Position numbers and translations under genes: made by a program
Part shown: positions 54,035-62,315 of the stretch, in pieces
Numbering within the stretch: position 1 is the stretch's first letter
How the letters are laid out: each line of letters opens with the position of its first letter
Source of the DNA: Massiliimalia massiliensis
GTDB lineage: Bacteria; Bacillota; Clostridia; Oscillospirales; Ruminococcaceae
Direction: 5' to 3'
NCBI RefSeq assembly: GCF_900155615.1
Contig: NZ_FUHT01000003.1
Coordinates: 124,001 to 188,000 of the forward strand
Length of the DNA: 64,000 nucleotides
The notes under the pieces: model-generated
What the model was told of the DNA's origin: nothing
Database searches by the model: none
What the model saw: the letters and a program-made list of their open reading frames with translations, nothing else

Positions 54035-55153
54035 ATGAACATGACAGGAATTATTTTCTCCAACATTTATGATGCTTATATGGGAGATTTGACGAAGCAC
54101 AGGACTTTGGCCTCGCTGCCTTTCGGCGGCCGTTACCGCTTAATTGATTTTGTTTTGTCAAACATGAGCAACTCTGGCATCAACAATGTCGGGATTATCA
54201 CAAAATATAACTATCAGTCCCTGATTGACCATCTGGGCTCCTGCGAGGAGTGGGATATGAGCAGGAAAAACAGCAAGGTGTTTATCCTCCCGCCATTCGG
54301 AACAGGACAGACCAGCGTTTATCAGGGAAAGCTGGAGGCTTTATACGGTGCGCTGCAGTTTTTAAGGAGAACCAAAGAGGACTATATTATGATGTCCGAC
54401 TGCAACGTGATCTGTAACATCGATTATGAGCTGGTGATGAAAGAACATATTAAATCCGGCGCGCAGCTTACCGTAGTCGCTAACCGGGAGGATCCGCAGT
54501 TTGAAGGCGAACTGCGCGATTTTGTGATTACTGCGGATGACGATGGAATTGTGACCGACCTCGCGATCCGGCACACCTTTACCAGGGAAAATCTCTGCGG
54601 AATGGGAATGTTTATCATTGAGAAGAGCCTTCTGCTCCATGCGGTCGAAGAAGCGGTTTCCCATGGGCTGTACCATTTTGAACGTGATTTTGTGCAGAAG
54701 GAATTTCTGACCGGGCATCTCTCGGTAAATGTGTATGAATTCAAGCGCAGCGTTCTCCGCAACCGGGATATCCCGTCCTATTTCAGGAACAACTGCTTGA
54801 TTTTGCAGGAAGAGGTGCGCAAGGACATTTTTGACCCGCAGAATCCGATCTATACAAAGGTACGCGACGAGGTTCCGGCCTTTTATGACAGAGATGCCGA
54901 GGTAGACGACTGTGTAATTGCGGACGGCTGCCGGATTGAAGGAAAGGTTTCCGACTCGGTGATTTTCCGGAATGTGACGATTGAAAAAGGCGCGACAGTT
55001 GACCATTGTGTTGTGATGCAGGGAACTGTGATCCGGGCCGGCGCGAATATCCGCTATACTATTTTGGACAAGGATGTTGAGATTACGGAGGGAAGAACCC
55101 TAGTTGGCTCCGACCTTGCTCCTGTCATTATCCAGAAGGGAAATAAAATCTAA
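54035..55153 (+). CDS. glgD: GlgD, non-catalytic-type GlgC paralogue
   Basis: A 372-residue GlgC-like protein. It begins MTGIIFSNIYDAYMGDLTKH, lacking the GGxGxRL nucleotide loop and catalytic Arg seen in GlgC. It keeps LPFGGRYRLIDFVLSNMSNS, YIMMSDCNVICNIDYE in place of the GDH metal site, and a hexapeptide-repeat C terminus. In Firmicutes such GlgD proteins form hetero-oligomers with GlgC and raise its activity. ATG 54035 is chosen over ATG 54023 for better spacing to GGGTG. It starts 38 bases after glgC. Confidence 0.92.
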   Translation: MNMTGIIFSNIYDAYMGDLTKHRTLASLPFGGRYRLIDFVLSNMSNSGINNVGIITKYNYQSLIDHLGSCEEWDMSRKNSKVFILPPFGTGQTSVYQGKLEALYGALQFLRRTKEDYIMMSDCNVICNIDYELVMKEHIKSGAQLTVVANREDPQFEGELRDFVITADDDGIVTDLAIRHTFTRENLCGMGMFIIEKSLLLHAVEEAVSHGLYHFERDFVQKEFLTGHLSVNVYEFKRSVLRNRDIPSYFRNNCLILQEEVRKDIFDPQNPIYTKVRDEVPAFYDRDAEVDDCVIADGCRIEGKVSDSVIFRNVTIEKGATVDHCVVMQGTVIRAGANIRYTILDKDVEITEGRTLVGSDLAPVIIQKGNKI

Positions 55154-55163
55154 GATAAGGAGC

Positions 55164-55201
55164 AGATAACTGGCAACAGGCCCTGTTGTCAGTTGTTCTG
55201 A
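55164..55201 (+). other. Strong hairpin between glgD and glgA
   Basis: AACTGGCAACAGG pairs with CCTGTTGTCAGTT around a single base, with one G-T pair. No T run follows. It lies 15 bases upstream of a GAAAGGAAG sequence. Confidence 0.55.
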
Positions 55202-55290
55202 TATCAGGGGAAAGGAAGTCTCTCCGCAAGAGATCCATGAAACCCCTTTTCCGCCTCAAGTGCGGCGGCAACCTCCAAAGGAAAGAAGTG

Positions 55291-56727
55291 ATGATCATGA
55301 GAATTTTATTTGCAACCAGCGAAGCAGCTCCGTATAAAAAAACAGGCGGGCTGGGAGACGTCGCGTATGCGCTGCCGAATGAGCTGGCAAATCAGAAAGA
55401 TGTTGAAGTCTCTGTATTTATGCCTTACTACAAATCTATTAAAACAAATCCTGATTACAAGGTGGAGTTTGTCACTAATTTTGGCGTTCCGCTGGGCTGG
55501 AGAAGCCTGTATTGCGGATTGTTCAAGGCGACGACGGAAAAAGACAACTGGTGCTATTATTTTCTGGACAATGATTACTATTTTGGGGGAAGAGACTCCA
55601 CCTATGGCGATTATGACGATGGGGAGCGGTTTGCCTTTTTCAGCAAGGCGATCCTGGAATCCCTGATCCATATGGATGAAACACCGGATGTTATTCACTG
55701 CAACGACTGGCAGACGGCTTTGGTTCCGACCTTTTTAAAGGCAAATTACTGCCATATGGAACGGTTCCAGAAAATTAGGACGGTGTTTACCATCCACAAC
55801 ATTGAATACCAGGGCAAGATGCCGGACGCCTTCTTTCAGGATGTGCTGGGGCTGAACGAATATTGGTTTAACGTCCTGCACTATGGCGACTGCCTGAATT
55901 TGATGAAGGGCGCTATTGTGATGGCGGATAAGGTCACTACAGTATCCAAGACCTACTCCTATGAAATCCGGCACGCATATTTTGCGCACGGATTGCAGGA
56001 CATCCTGCAGGAGTATGGATATAAGGTGGACGGCATTGTTAATGGGATTGATACGGATTTGTATAATCCGGCAACTGATCCAAAAATTTTTCAAAGCTAT
56101 AAAGCCGGCGACCTGAAAGGAAAGGCGGCCAATAAAAGGATGCTTCAGGAGCGCCTGAAGCTTCCGGTAAACCCGGACGTCCCGATGATTGGCATGATTT
56201 CCAGACTGGTAGCCCATAAAGGGCTGGATTTGGTGGAATTTGTTGCGGATGAATTGATGCAGATGGATATCCAGCTTGTTGTAATCGGTACGGGAGAGGA
56301 CAAATTCCAAAATCTGTTCTGGCGGATGGCATGGGAGCATCCGGATAAAATGTCTGCCAATATCCTGTTTGACCCGGTTTTGGCAAATCAGCTTTATGCG
56401 GGAGCCGACCTGTTCCTGATGCCGTCGCAGAGCGAGCCATGCGGCTTGTCCCAGCTTATTTCCATGCGTTACGGCACCATTCCGATTGTTCGGGAAACAG
56501 GCGGACTGTTTGACACAGTCCCGGCGTTAAATCCTGAAACGATGGAGGGAAGGGGCTTTACCTTCAAAACCTATAATGCGCATGATATGCTCCAGTCTAT
56601 CCGGATGGCGATTGATTTCTGGCGGGATCAGAAAAAACGGGCAGTTCTGGTTAAGAATATTATGTCCTGTGATTTTTCCTGGAAGGAACCGGTAAAGCAG
56701 TACCTTGACATTTACAGGGGATTATAA
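55291..56727 (+). CDS. glgA: Glycogen synthase GlgA
   Basis: A 478-residue GT5 enzyme that extends alpha-1,4-glucan from ADP-glucose. ILFATSEAAPYKKTGGLGDV carries the KTGGL ADP-glucose motif; VIHCNDWQTALVPTFLKANY, VFTIHNIEYQGKMP, GIVNGIDTDLYNPATD, GMISRLVAHKGLDLVEF and MPSQSEPCGLSQLISMRYG follow. ATG 55291 lies 7 bases after AAAGGA and fits the family start. An in-frame ATG at 55237 behind a second GAAAGGAAG and hairpin would add 18 residues; this is less likely. Confidence 0.95.
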   Translation: MIMRILFATSEAAPYKKTGGLGDVAYALPNELANQKDVEVSVFMPYYKSIKTNPDYKVEFVTNFGVPLGWRSLYCGLFKATTEKDNWCYYFLDNDYYFGGRDSTYGDYDDGERFAFFSKAILESLIHMDETPDVIHCNDWQTALVPTFLKANYCHMERFQKIRTVFTIHNIEYQGKMPDAFFQDVLGLNEYWFNVLHYGDCLNLMKGAIVMADKVTTVSKTYSYEIRHAYFAHGLQDILQEYGYKVDGIVNGIDTDLYNPATDPKIFQSYKAGDLKGKAANKRMLQERLKLPVNPDVPMIGMISRLVAHKGLDLVEFVADELMQMDIQLVVIGTGEDKFQNLFWRMAWEHPDKMSANILFDPVLANQLYAGADLFLMPSQSEPCGLSQLISMRYGTIPIVRETGGLFDTVPALNPETMEGRGFTFKTYNAHDMLQSIRMAIDFWRDQKKRAVLVKNIMSCDFSWKEPVKQYLDIYRGL

Positions 56728-56787
56728 TTTGTGCGGAACGAGTGAAAAACGAAAGACGGAATATATGGATTTTGTCTAATTTTTATC

Positions 56788-56816
56788 TTGTTTTTTTGTG
56801 TATATTATCGTAAAAT
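56788..56816 (+). promoter_or_regulatory. Promoter candidate for glgP
   Basis: TTGTTT at 56788-56793 and TAAAAT at 56811-56816 are 17 bases apart. Transcription would start near 56823, giving a leader of over 200 bases. Confidence 0.55.
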
Positions 56817-56843
56817 AAAGCTGTAATAAACAATAACTGTATC

Positions 56844-56979
56844 ATATCCTTATGGATTGTACGCCATCCATAAGGATATTGTTTAGTCCGCTCCATTTTG
56901 CGGGCAGGGACTAAACCGCTTCCTTTTGGATAGAATATACCAGGAAGGGGATCGCGGGAACCCCCCTGTTTTGATCCCT
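56844..56979 (+). other. Three successive hairpins in the glgP leader
   Basis: First, ATATCCTTATGGAT/ATCCATAAGGATAT (about 56845-56879) with TGTTTAG after it. Second, TTTAGTCC/GGACTAAA (56882-56915). Third, GGGATC/GATCCC (56948-56978). The first could be a terminator of glgA, with a weak T tail, but the series also forms a structured leader for glgP. Confidence 0.5.
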
Positions 56980-57046
56980 CGCAGATAAAAACCGGATCAA
57001 AGTCAAAGAAAGGAAGCCTTTGCGAAGCAAGAGCCTGGTGATTAAG

Positions 57047-59494
57047 ATGAAGAAAGAAATAAGAGAGTTGGAGAATGAGATGAAGAAAGAAACTGTATTG
57101 GAACAGTTAAGTGAGAAATGCCTACATACGTTTGGCTGTGACCTGGATGAAGCGACAAAGCAGCAGACCTATCGCGCCGTCTGCCTTGTTGTGCGGGATA
57201 TCCTTGCGCAGCAGAGACGGGAATTTTGCAGTCAATATGAAAAGCAGCATGCAAAACAGGTTTTCTATATGTCTATGGAGTTCCTGGTTGGAACCTCCCT
57301 GCATAATAACCTTTATAATCTGGGGATAGAAGAGGTTTTTGAAGAGGCGCTGCACGATTTGAGCGTGGATCTCAAAGACCTATATGAAATTGAGCCGGAC
57401 GCGGGCTTGGGCAACGGCGGGCTTGGCCGGCTAGCCTCCTGCTATATGGATTCCATGTCCTCTATGGATATTCCGGCGACGGGCTTCTCCCTGCGGTATG
57501 AATTTGGGATTTTTAAGCAGAAAATCATTGACGGCTGGCAGATGGAGTTTCCGGACAACTGGCTGGAGATGGGAGATGTCTGGCTGATTCCCAGAAAAGA
57601 GGACACAGTAGAGATTAAATTCGGCGGAAAAATCCATGAATGGATGGAGGATGGCAAGCTCAGGGTAGAACAGTACGATTATACGCCGGTTTTGGCTGTA
57701 CCGTATGACATGTTCATTTCCGGATACCATTCCAACGCGGTGAATAAGCTGGTTTTGTGGAGTGCAAAATCTCCGAATAATATGGATATGAGTGCGTTTT
57801 CACGCGGCGATTATGTCAAGGCGATTGAACAGAACGCGATGGCAGAGGCTATTTCCAAGGTGCTTTATCCGGCGGACGACCATGTAGAAGGAAAAATCCT
57901 GCGGTTAAAACAGCAGTACCTGTTTGTTTCCGCTTCGCTGCAAAGTATTGTGAAAAGCCATCTGAAGCATTATGACAGCCTGGATTCCCTGCCGGAAAAG
58001 GTTGCGGTTCACATCAATGATACGCATCCGGCCCTCTGCGTGCCGGAGCTGCTGAGAATCCTGCTGGACGACTATGGGTACGATTGGGACACTGCATGGG
58101 ATATCTGCCAGAGAACGCTGGCTTATACCAACCATACAGTCATGAGCGAGGCGCTGGAGCGCTGGCCGGAGCATATTTTCCGGGAACAGCTTCCGCGAAT
58201 CCATCAGTTGGTTGCAGAAATTAACCGCCGGTTAGTAAACTATCTGAACACAGTTTATCCCGGGGATGTGGCAAAAATTGAATATATGGCGGTAATTGCC
58301 AATAATGAGGTGCGGATGGCGAACCTCTGCCTGGCCTGCTGCCACAAGGTGAACGGCGTTTCCAAGCTGCACAGCGACATTTTGACCCACAGCATTTTCC
58401 GGGATTATTATAATATTACGCCGGAGAAATTCACCAATGTCACCAATGGGATTGCTTACCGCCGGTGGCTGTGCCAGTCCAACCCGCGCCTGACAGAGAA
58501 GCTGAAGGAATGGATCGGGGACGGGTTTGTCAAAGACAGCACCGCGCTGGAAGGGCTAATGAAATATTATGACAATCCACAGGTGCTGGAAGAACTGCGA
58601 AAAATCAAACAGTATAACAAGCAGAATCTCTGCGGCTACATTGCCAAGACAAACGGAATCAATGTAGACCCGCATTCTATCTTCGATGTTCAGATCAAGC
58701 GGCTGCACGAGTACAAGCGGCAGCTCCTAAATGTACTGAATATTATGCACATGTACTGTGCGGTCAAGGAAAACCCGAACCTGGATATTCCGCCGAGAAC
58801 CTTTGTATTTGCTGCAAAGGCCTCTGCAGGATATTTCATGGCAAAACAGGTGATCCGCCTGATTGACGCGGTTTCCAAAATGATTAACTCTGATCCGGCT
58901 GTCCGGGATAAGATTAAGGTAGTGTTCCTGGAGGATTATAAGGTTTCTCTGGCAGAAATTATCATTCCGGCGGCGGATATTTCCGAACAGATTTCGATTG
59001 CGGGAAAAGAGGCTTCCGGGACAGGAAACATGAAGCTGATGATCAATGGCGCGGTAACGCTGGGAACCCTGGACGGCGCCAATGTAGAAATCCACGAGCA
59101 GGTCGGAGATGAGAACATCTTCCTGTTTGGAATGACAGCCCAAGAGGTGGAGCAGCTGTGGCAAAAGGGCTATAACCCAATTGAGTACTACAACGCGAAT
59201 CTCGAGCTGCGCCAGGTGGTTGACATGCTGACCTCAGGGGTGCTGGGCTCCCGGTTTGACGATATCCAGAAATCCTTACTCACCAATGCGTTTGGCGCGG
59301 CGGATGCGTATATGACTCTTGCAGACTTTGACTCTTATGTCAGGAAGCAGGAGGAGGTTTCTGCAGCCTATCTGGATCAGAGAAGGTTTACCAATATGTC
59401 CTTGGTTAACATTGCAAAAGCTGGATTATTCTCTTCTGACCGTGCGGTGGGAGAGTACGCGGACAATATCTGGCATGTAAAGGGCGTTCAATAA
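57047..59494 (+). CDS. glgP: Glycogen/maltodextrin phosphorylase
   Basis: About 815 residues, GT35. It releases glucose-1-phosphate from alpha-1,4-glucan. Seen are VFYMSMEFLVGTSLHNNLYN, DAGLGNGGLGRLASCYMDSM, GFSLRYEFGIFKQKIIDGWQ, HINDTHPALCVPELLRILLD, VTNGIAYRRWLCQSNPRL and EASGTGNMKLMINGAVTLGT, where Lys in GTGNMK binds pyridoxal phosphate (near residue 660). The start is uncertain: ATG 57047, ATG 57080 (6 bases after GGAG), or CTG/GTG at 57035/57038 directly after a hairpin that resembles the one before the GH13 gene. It is separated from glgA by a structured leader. Confidence 0.93.
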   Translation: MKKEIRELENEMKKETVLEQLSEKCLHTFGCDLDEATKQQTYRAVCLVVRDILAQQRREFCSQYEKQHAKQVFYMSMEFLVGTSLHNNLYNLGIEEVFEEALHDLSVDLKDLYEIEPDAGLGNGGLGRLASCYMDSMSSMDIPATGFSLRYEFGIFKQKIIDGWQMEFPDNWLEMGDVWLIPRKEDTVEIKFGGKIHEWMEDGKLRVEQYDYTPVLAVPYDMFISGYHSNAVNKLVLWSAKSPNNMDMSAFSRGDYVKAIEQNAMAEAISKVLYPADDHVEGKILRLKQQYLFVSASLQSIVKSHLKHYDSLDSLPEKVAVHINDTHPALCVPELLRILLDDYGYDWDTAWDICQRTLAYTNHTVMSEALERWPEHIFREQLPRIHQLVAEINRRLVNYLNTVYPGDVAKIEYMAVIANNEVRMANLCLACCHKVNGVSKLHSDILTHSIFRDYYNITPEKFTNVTNGIAYRRWLCQSNPRLTEKLKEWIGDGFVKDSTALEGLMKYYDNPQVLEELRKIKQYNKQNLCGYIAKTNGINVDPHSIFDVQIKRLHEYKRQLLNVLNIMHMYCAVKENPNLDIPPRTFVFAAKASAGYFMAKQVIRLIDAVSKMINSDPAVRDKIKVVFLEDYKVSLAEIIIPAADISEQISIAGKEASGTGNMKLMINGAVTLGTLDGANVEIHEQVGDENIFLFGMTAQEVEQLWQKGYNPIEYYNANLELRQVVDMLTSGVLGSRFDDIQKSLLTNAFGAADAYMTLADFDSYVRKQEEVSAAYLDQRRFTNMSLVNIAKAGLFSSDRAVGEYADNIWHVKGVQ

Positions 59495-59510
59495 AGATAA
59501 TGGATCAGTG

Positions 59511-59556
59511 AAACAGGCGCTGCTGTAAAACCCGATGGGTAGCAGCGCCTGTTTTC
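59511..59556 (+). terminator. Intrinsic terminator of glgP
   Basis: AAACAGGCGCTGCT pairs with AGCAGCGCCTGTTT, followed by T. It lies 17 bases after the glgP stop. Confidence 0.85.
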
Positions 59557-59585
59557 AACAAAGCGGAATTTTTTTATTTTGTAGG

Positions 59586-59613
59586 AAAGGAGCTTTGCAT
59601 CAGGCAAAGCATG
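59586..59613 (+). promoter_or_regulatory. Ribosome-binding site separated from ATG by a perfect hairpin
   Basis: AAAGGAG (59586-59592) is 18 bases from ATG 59611. Between them GCTTTGC (59592-59598) and GCAAAGC (59604-59610) pair perfectly around ATCAG. Folding brings the ribosome-binding site next to the start codon. Confidence 0.6.
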
Positions 59614-61467
59614 GTCATCAAGATGGAAGCTTTTTTTCAGAGCAGGCAGCAAAAATATAAATCGCCGTTTGGATGCATCCGGCAGGAAGAACCGTGCAGG
59701 GTGGCGGTTGAACTGAAGGCTGAAGGAAAACCAGCGGTATATCTGATTATAGAAGACGATATGGGCAATCGGTTAAGGGGAATCCCAATGCCGTATGCCG
59801 AAACGCAGGATCAGAAACATTCCTATGAATGTATCTTTTCTATTTCCGAATGCGGACTGTATTATTACTATTTCCAGGTTGACGACGGAACGGAAAAGCT
59901 ATTGATACTGAAGAATCGGGGACAGGCGGCAGTGAATTCCGGCGGGAAATGGCAGCTTACCTGCTTTGCCAAGGAATACGATACGCCGAAAAGCTTTTGC
60001 GGGAAGGTGATGTACCAGATCTTTCCGGATCGTTTTTATCGGTCAGGGCAGTGCGACGCCAGCGATAAACTCAGGCCGTTTTCCCTGCATGAGAAGTGGA
60101 GTGAAACGCCGGAATACCGGCCCGATGCCAAGGGAATTATCCAAAACAATGATTTTTTTGGCGGGAACCTGAATGGGATAATCGAGAAGCTTCCCTATCT
60201 AAAAAACCTTGGCGTTGAGGTTCTTTACCTTAATCCGATTTTTAAAGCCTATTCAAACCACCGGTATGATACCTGCGACTATAAAAAGATAGACCCCTTG
60301 CTGGGAACGGAACAGGATTTTCAAAGGCTGGCCGGCCAGGCGCATCAGATGGGGATGAAGCTCCTGCTGGACGGCGTATTTTCCCATACAGGAGAACGCA
60401 GCATCTATTTCGATAAATATGAGGAGCATGGAAATCTCAGCGCCTGCAATCATCCGGACTCTCCTTACCGGAATTGGTTTCAGTTCGATACAAAGAACCC
60501 GAACGGATACCATTCCTGGTGGGGGATTAACACCCTGCCGTGTACCAATGAAATGGATCCGGGGTTCCTTGATTATGTGATCGACAGCGAGGACAGTGTG
60601 ATCGCCCACTGGCTGAGACTGGGCGCGGACGGCTTTCGGCTGGACGTCGCGGATGAATTGCCGGATGAATTCATTAAAAGACTCCATCAGAGGGTGAAGG
60701 AGATCAAGCCGGACGCATTGGTTTTGGGCGAGGTTTGGGAGGACGCTTCCTATAAAATCAGCTACAGCGTTCGGCGGCGGTATTTTGTTGACCAGGAGCT
60801 GGATGCCACGATGAATTATCCGTATAAGGATGCGGTCATCGGCTTTGTGCAGGGAACAAAAAGTGCTGAGGAGCTGGCGGAAACGGTAATGAGCATTGCG
60901 GAGAATTATCCAAAGCCGGTATTGGACTGCGTTATGAACAGTCTATCCACCCATGACACCATGCGGATTCTGACCGTACTGGGTGTGGAGAACGCGCCGC
61001 AGAGACGCTCAGAACGGGCCGGATACCGAATGAGTGAACGGGAATACCGGTCAGCCACGGAAAAATTAAAGCTGGCCGCGTTTCTGCAGTTTGTGCTGCC
61101 GGGCTGCCCCTGTATTTATTATGGGGATGAAGCTGGGATGGAGGGCTTTGAAGACCCGTTTAACAGAGGATGCTTTCCGTGGGAACAGATAGACGGTTCT
61201 CTTTTTACCTTTTATCAGTCTCTGGCAAAGCTGAAGCAGGAGTATTCCGCCCTGCAGATTGGCAGTATCAGGCTTTTGTTCGCGGAAAACGGGGTGTGCT
61301 GTTTTGAAAGGGAGACAGAGGAAGAACACCTGGTATTTCTTGTCTCCGTACGGGATTCCTATGACTGTTTTCTGGAACATCAGCCGGTCACACTTGGAAA
61401 TGCTGAGAGGCAGGAAAGCAGGCTTGTTCTTGAAAAATACGGTTATGTGTTGTTCCGTACAGATTAA
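59611..61467 (+). CDS. GH13 alpha-glucan hydrolase (neopullulanase/cyclomaltodextrinase type)
   Basis: A 618-residue GH13 enzyme with an N-terminal beta-sandwich (residues 1-125, CBM34-like) and a catalytic barrel from KVMYQIFPDRFYRSG. NLGVEVLYLNPIFKAYSNHR, LLLDGVFSHTGERS, DGFRLDVADELPDEFIKRL (nucleophile Asp, near residue 344), LVLGEVWEDA (acid/base Glu) and SLSTHDTMRIL (Asp) are present. There is no signal peptide, so it acts on internal glycogen or imported maltodextrins. Exact specificity among neopullulanase, cyclomaltodextrinase and alpha-amylase is not fixed. It closes the glycogen cluster. Confidence 0.92.
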   Translation: MVIKMEAFFQSRQQKYKSPFGCIRQEEPCRVAVELKAEGKPAVYLIIEDDMGNRLRGIPMPYAETQDQKHSYECIFSISECGLYYYYFQVDDGTEKLLILKNRGQAAVNSGGKWQLTCFAKEYDTPKSFCGKVMYQIFPDRFYRSGQCDASDKLRPFSLHEKWSETPEYRPDAKGIIQNNDFFGGNLNGIIEKLPYLKNLGVEVLYLNPIFKAYSNHRYDTCDYKKIDPLLGTEQDFQRLAGQAHQMGMKLLLDGVFSHTGERSIYFDKYEEHGNLSACNHPDSPYRNWFQFDTKNPNGYHSWWGINTLPCTNEMDPGFLDYVIDSEDSVIAHWLRLGADGFRLDVADELPDEFIKRLHQRVKEIKPDALVLGEVWEDASYKISYSVRRRYFVDQELDATMNYPYKDAVIGFVQGTKSAEELAETVMSIAENYPKPVLDCVMNSLSTHDTMRILTVLGVENAPQRRSERAGYRMSEREYRSATEKLKLAAFLQFVLPGCPCIYYGDEAGMEGFEDPFNRGCFPWEQIDGSLFTFYQSLAKLKQEYSALQIGSIRLLFAENGVCCFERETEEEHLVFLVSVRDSYDCFLEHQPVTLGNAERQESRLVLEKYGYVLFRTD

Positions 61468-61481
61468 TGGGATGACCTTAT

Positions 61482-61517
61482 AAAAAGGAGGGTACTGATA
61501 TACCCTCCTTTAATTTT
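61482..61517. terminator. Bidirectional terminator between the GH13 and DUF6472 genes
   Basis: AAAGGAGGGTA pairs with TACCCTCCTTT and is followed by AATTTT on the plus strand. It overlaps the DUF6472 stop codon on the minus strand. Confidence 0.85.
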
Positions 61518-61692
61518 GCTTTCTTACAAGCTGATATTCATCGTCAAAGTGAAAATACGGACAATCAGAAAAGCTGCCCTGCATAAAGCGTGCCATTTCA
61601 TCCTCATCCAGGGTCTGTTCACAAAAATAGCATTCGCAGGCCGCGTCATATACATAGTGGCTGCAGTATTCACAATTGGCTTGCTCTTTCAT
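61510..61692 (-). CDS. DUF6472-type small cysteine-rich protein
   Basis: A 60-residue protein with six or more Cys: ANCEYCSHYVYDAACECYFC, EQTLDEDEMARFM, then CPYFHFDDEYQLVRKQN. The pattern resembles the DUF6472 family widespread in Clostridia, probably a zinc-binding domain. Function is unknown. ATG 61692 is chosen by the family start. Its ribosome-binding site AAAGGAG (61731-61725) is 32 bases away and separated by a perfect 8-bp hairpin. A longer frame to 61857 runs through that hairpin and is not protein-like. Confidence 0.82.
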   Translation of the reverse strand: MKEQANCEYCSHYVYDAACECYFCEQTLDEDEMARFMQGSFSDCPYFHFDDEYQLVRKQN

Positions 61693-61731
61693 TGAAACTA
61701 TCAGCTTTCGCTTTGGCGAAAGCGCTCCTTT
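61690..61731 (-). promoter_or_regulatory. Ribosome-binding site and hairpin before the DUF6472 gene
   Basis: On the minus strand AAAGGAG (61731-61725) is followed by GCTTTCGC-CAAA-GCGAAAGC (61723-61704), then 11 bases and ATG 61692. With the hairpin looped out, the effective spacing is about 12 bases. Confidence 0.55.
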
Positions 61732-61840
61732 CTGTATTAAATCTATCGATCCCGCGCATGGTAAAGGGCGGCATATGTGTTCTGTTCCGCGATCACAATT
61801 TAGTAAGATGGTGAAAAATACGGGGCAATCAGCTTTCGGT

Positions 61841-61882
61841 AAAACAAAAATCCCCACCAGATGCTTTCCGATGGGGATTTTT
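61841..61882 (-). terminator. Terminator of the rplM-rpsI operon
   Basis: AAAAATCCCCA pairs with TGGGGATTTTT; on the minus strand the stem is followed by GTTTT. It lies just beyond the rpsI stop. Confidence 0.88.
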
Positions 61883-61899
61883 CCTTCGTGCTTAAAAAG

Positions 61900-62298
61900 T
61901 TAACGTTTGGAGAACTGCGGTGCGCGGCGAGCAGCTTTGAGACCGTATTTTTTACGTTCTTTCATTCTCGGGTCACGAGTCAGGAACCCAGCTTTTTTCA
62001 AAGCAGGACGCAGCTCTTCACTGTACTGCAATAAAGCTCTGGATAAACCGTGGCGGATTGCACCAGCCTGTCCGGTAACGCCGCCGCCGGTGACATTGCA
62101 GACAATGTCAAATTTACCGAGGGTATCGGTCAGGTTCAACGGCTGACGGACAATCAGCTTTAAGGTTTCCAGTCCAAAGTAATCGTCAATATCTCTGCCG
62201 TTGATGGTGATCGTACCAGTACCGGCATATACTCTTACGCGGGCAACAGAACTTTTTCTTCTTCCGGTGCCGTAGAAATAAGGTTTAGAATCGTACAT
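61900..62298 (-). CDS. rpsI: 30S ribosomal protein S9
   Basis: A 132-residue S9. [60 protein letters not shown], the [20 protein letters not shown] segment and the terminal FSKR, whose Arg contacts P-site tRNA, are all present. It follows rplM by 17 bases, the standard gene order. Confidence 0.98.
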   Translation of the reverse strand: MYDSKPYFYGTGRRKSSVARVRVYAGTGTITINGRDIDDYFGLETLKLIVRQPLNLTDTLGKFDIVCNVTGGGVTGQAGAIRHGLSRALLQYSEELRPALKKAGFLTRDPRMKERKKYGLKAARRAPQFSKR

Positions 62299-62315
62299 CT
62301 GTAGTTGCCTCCTTC

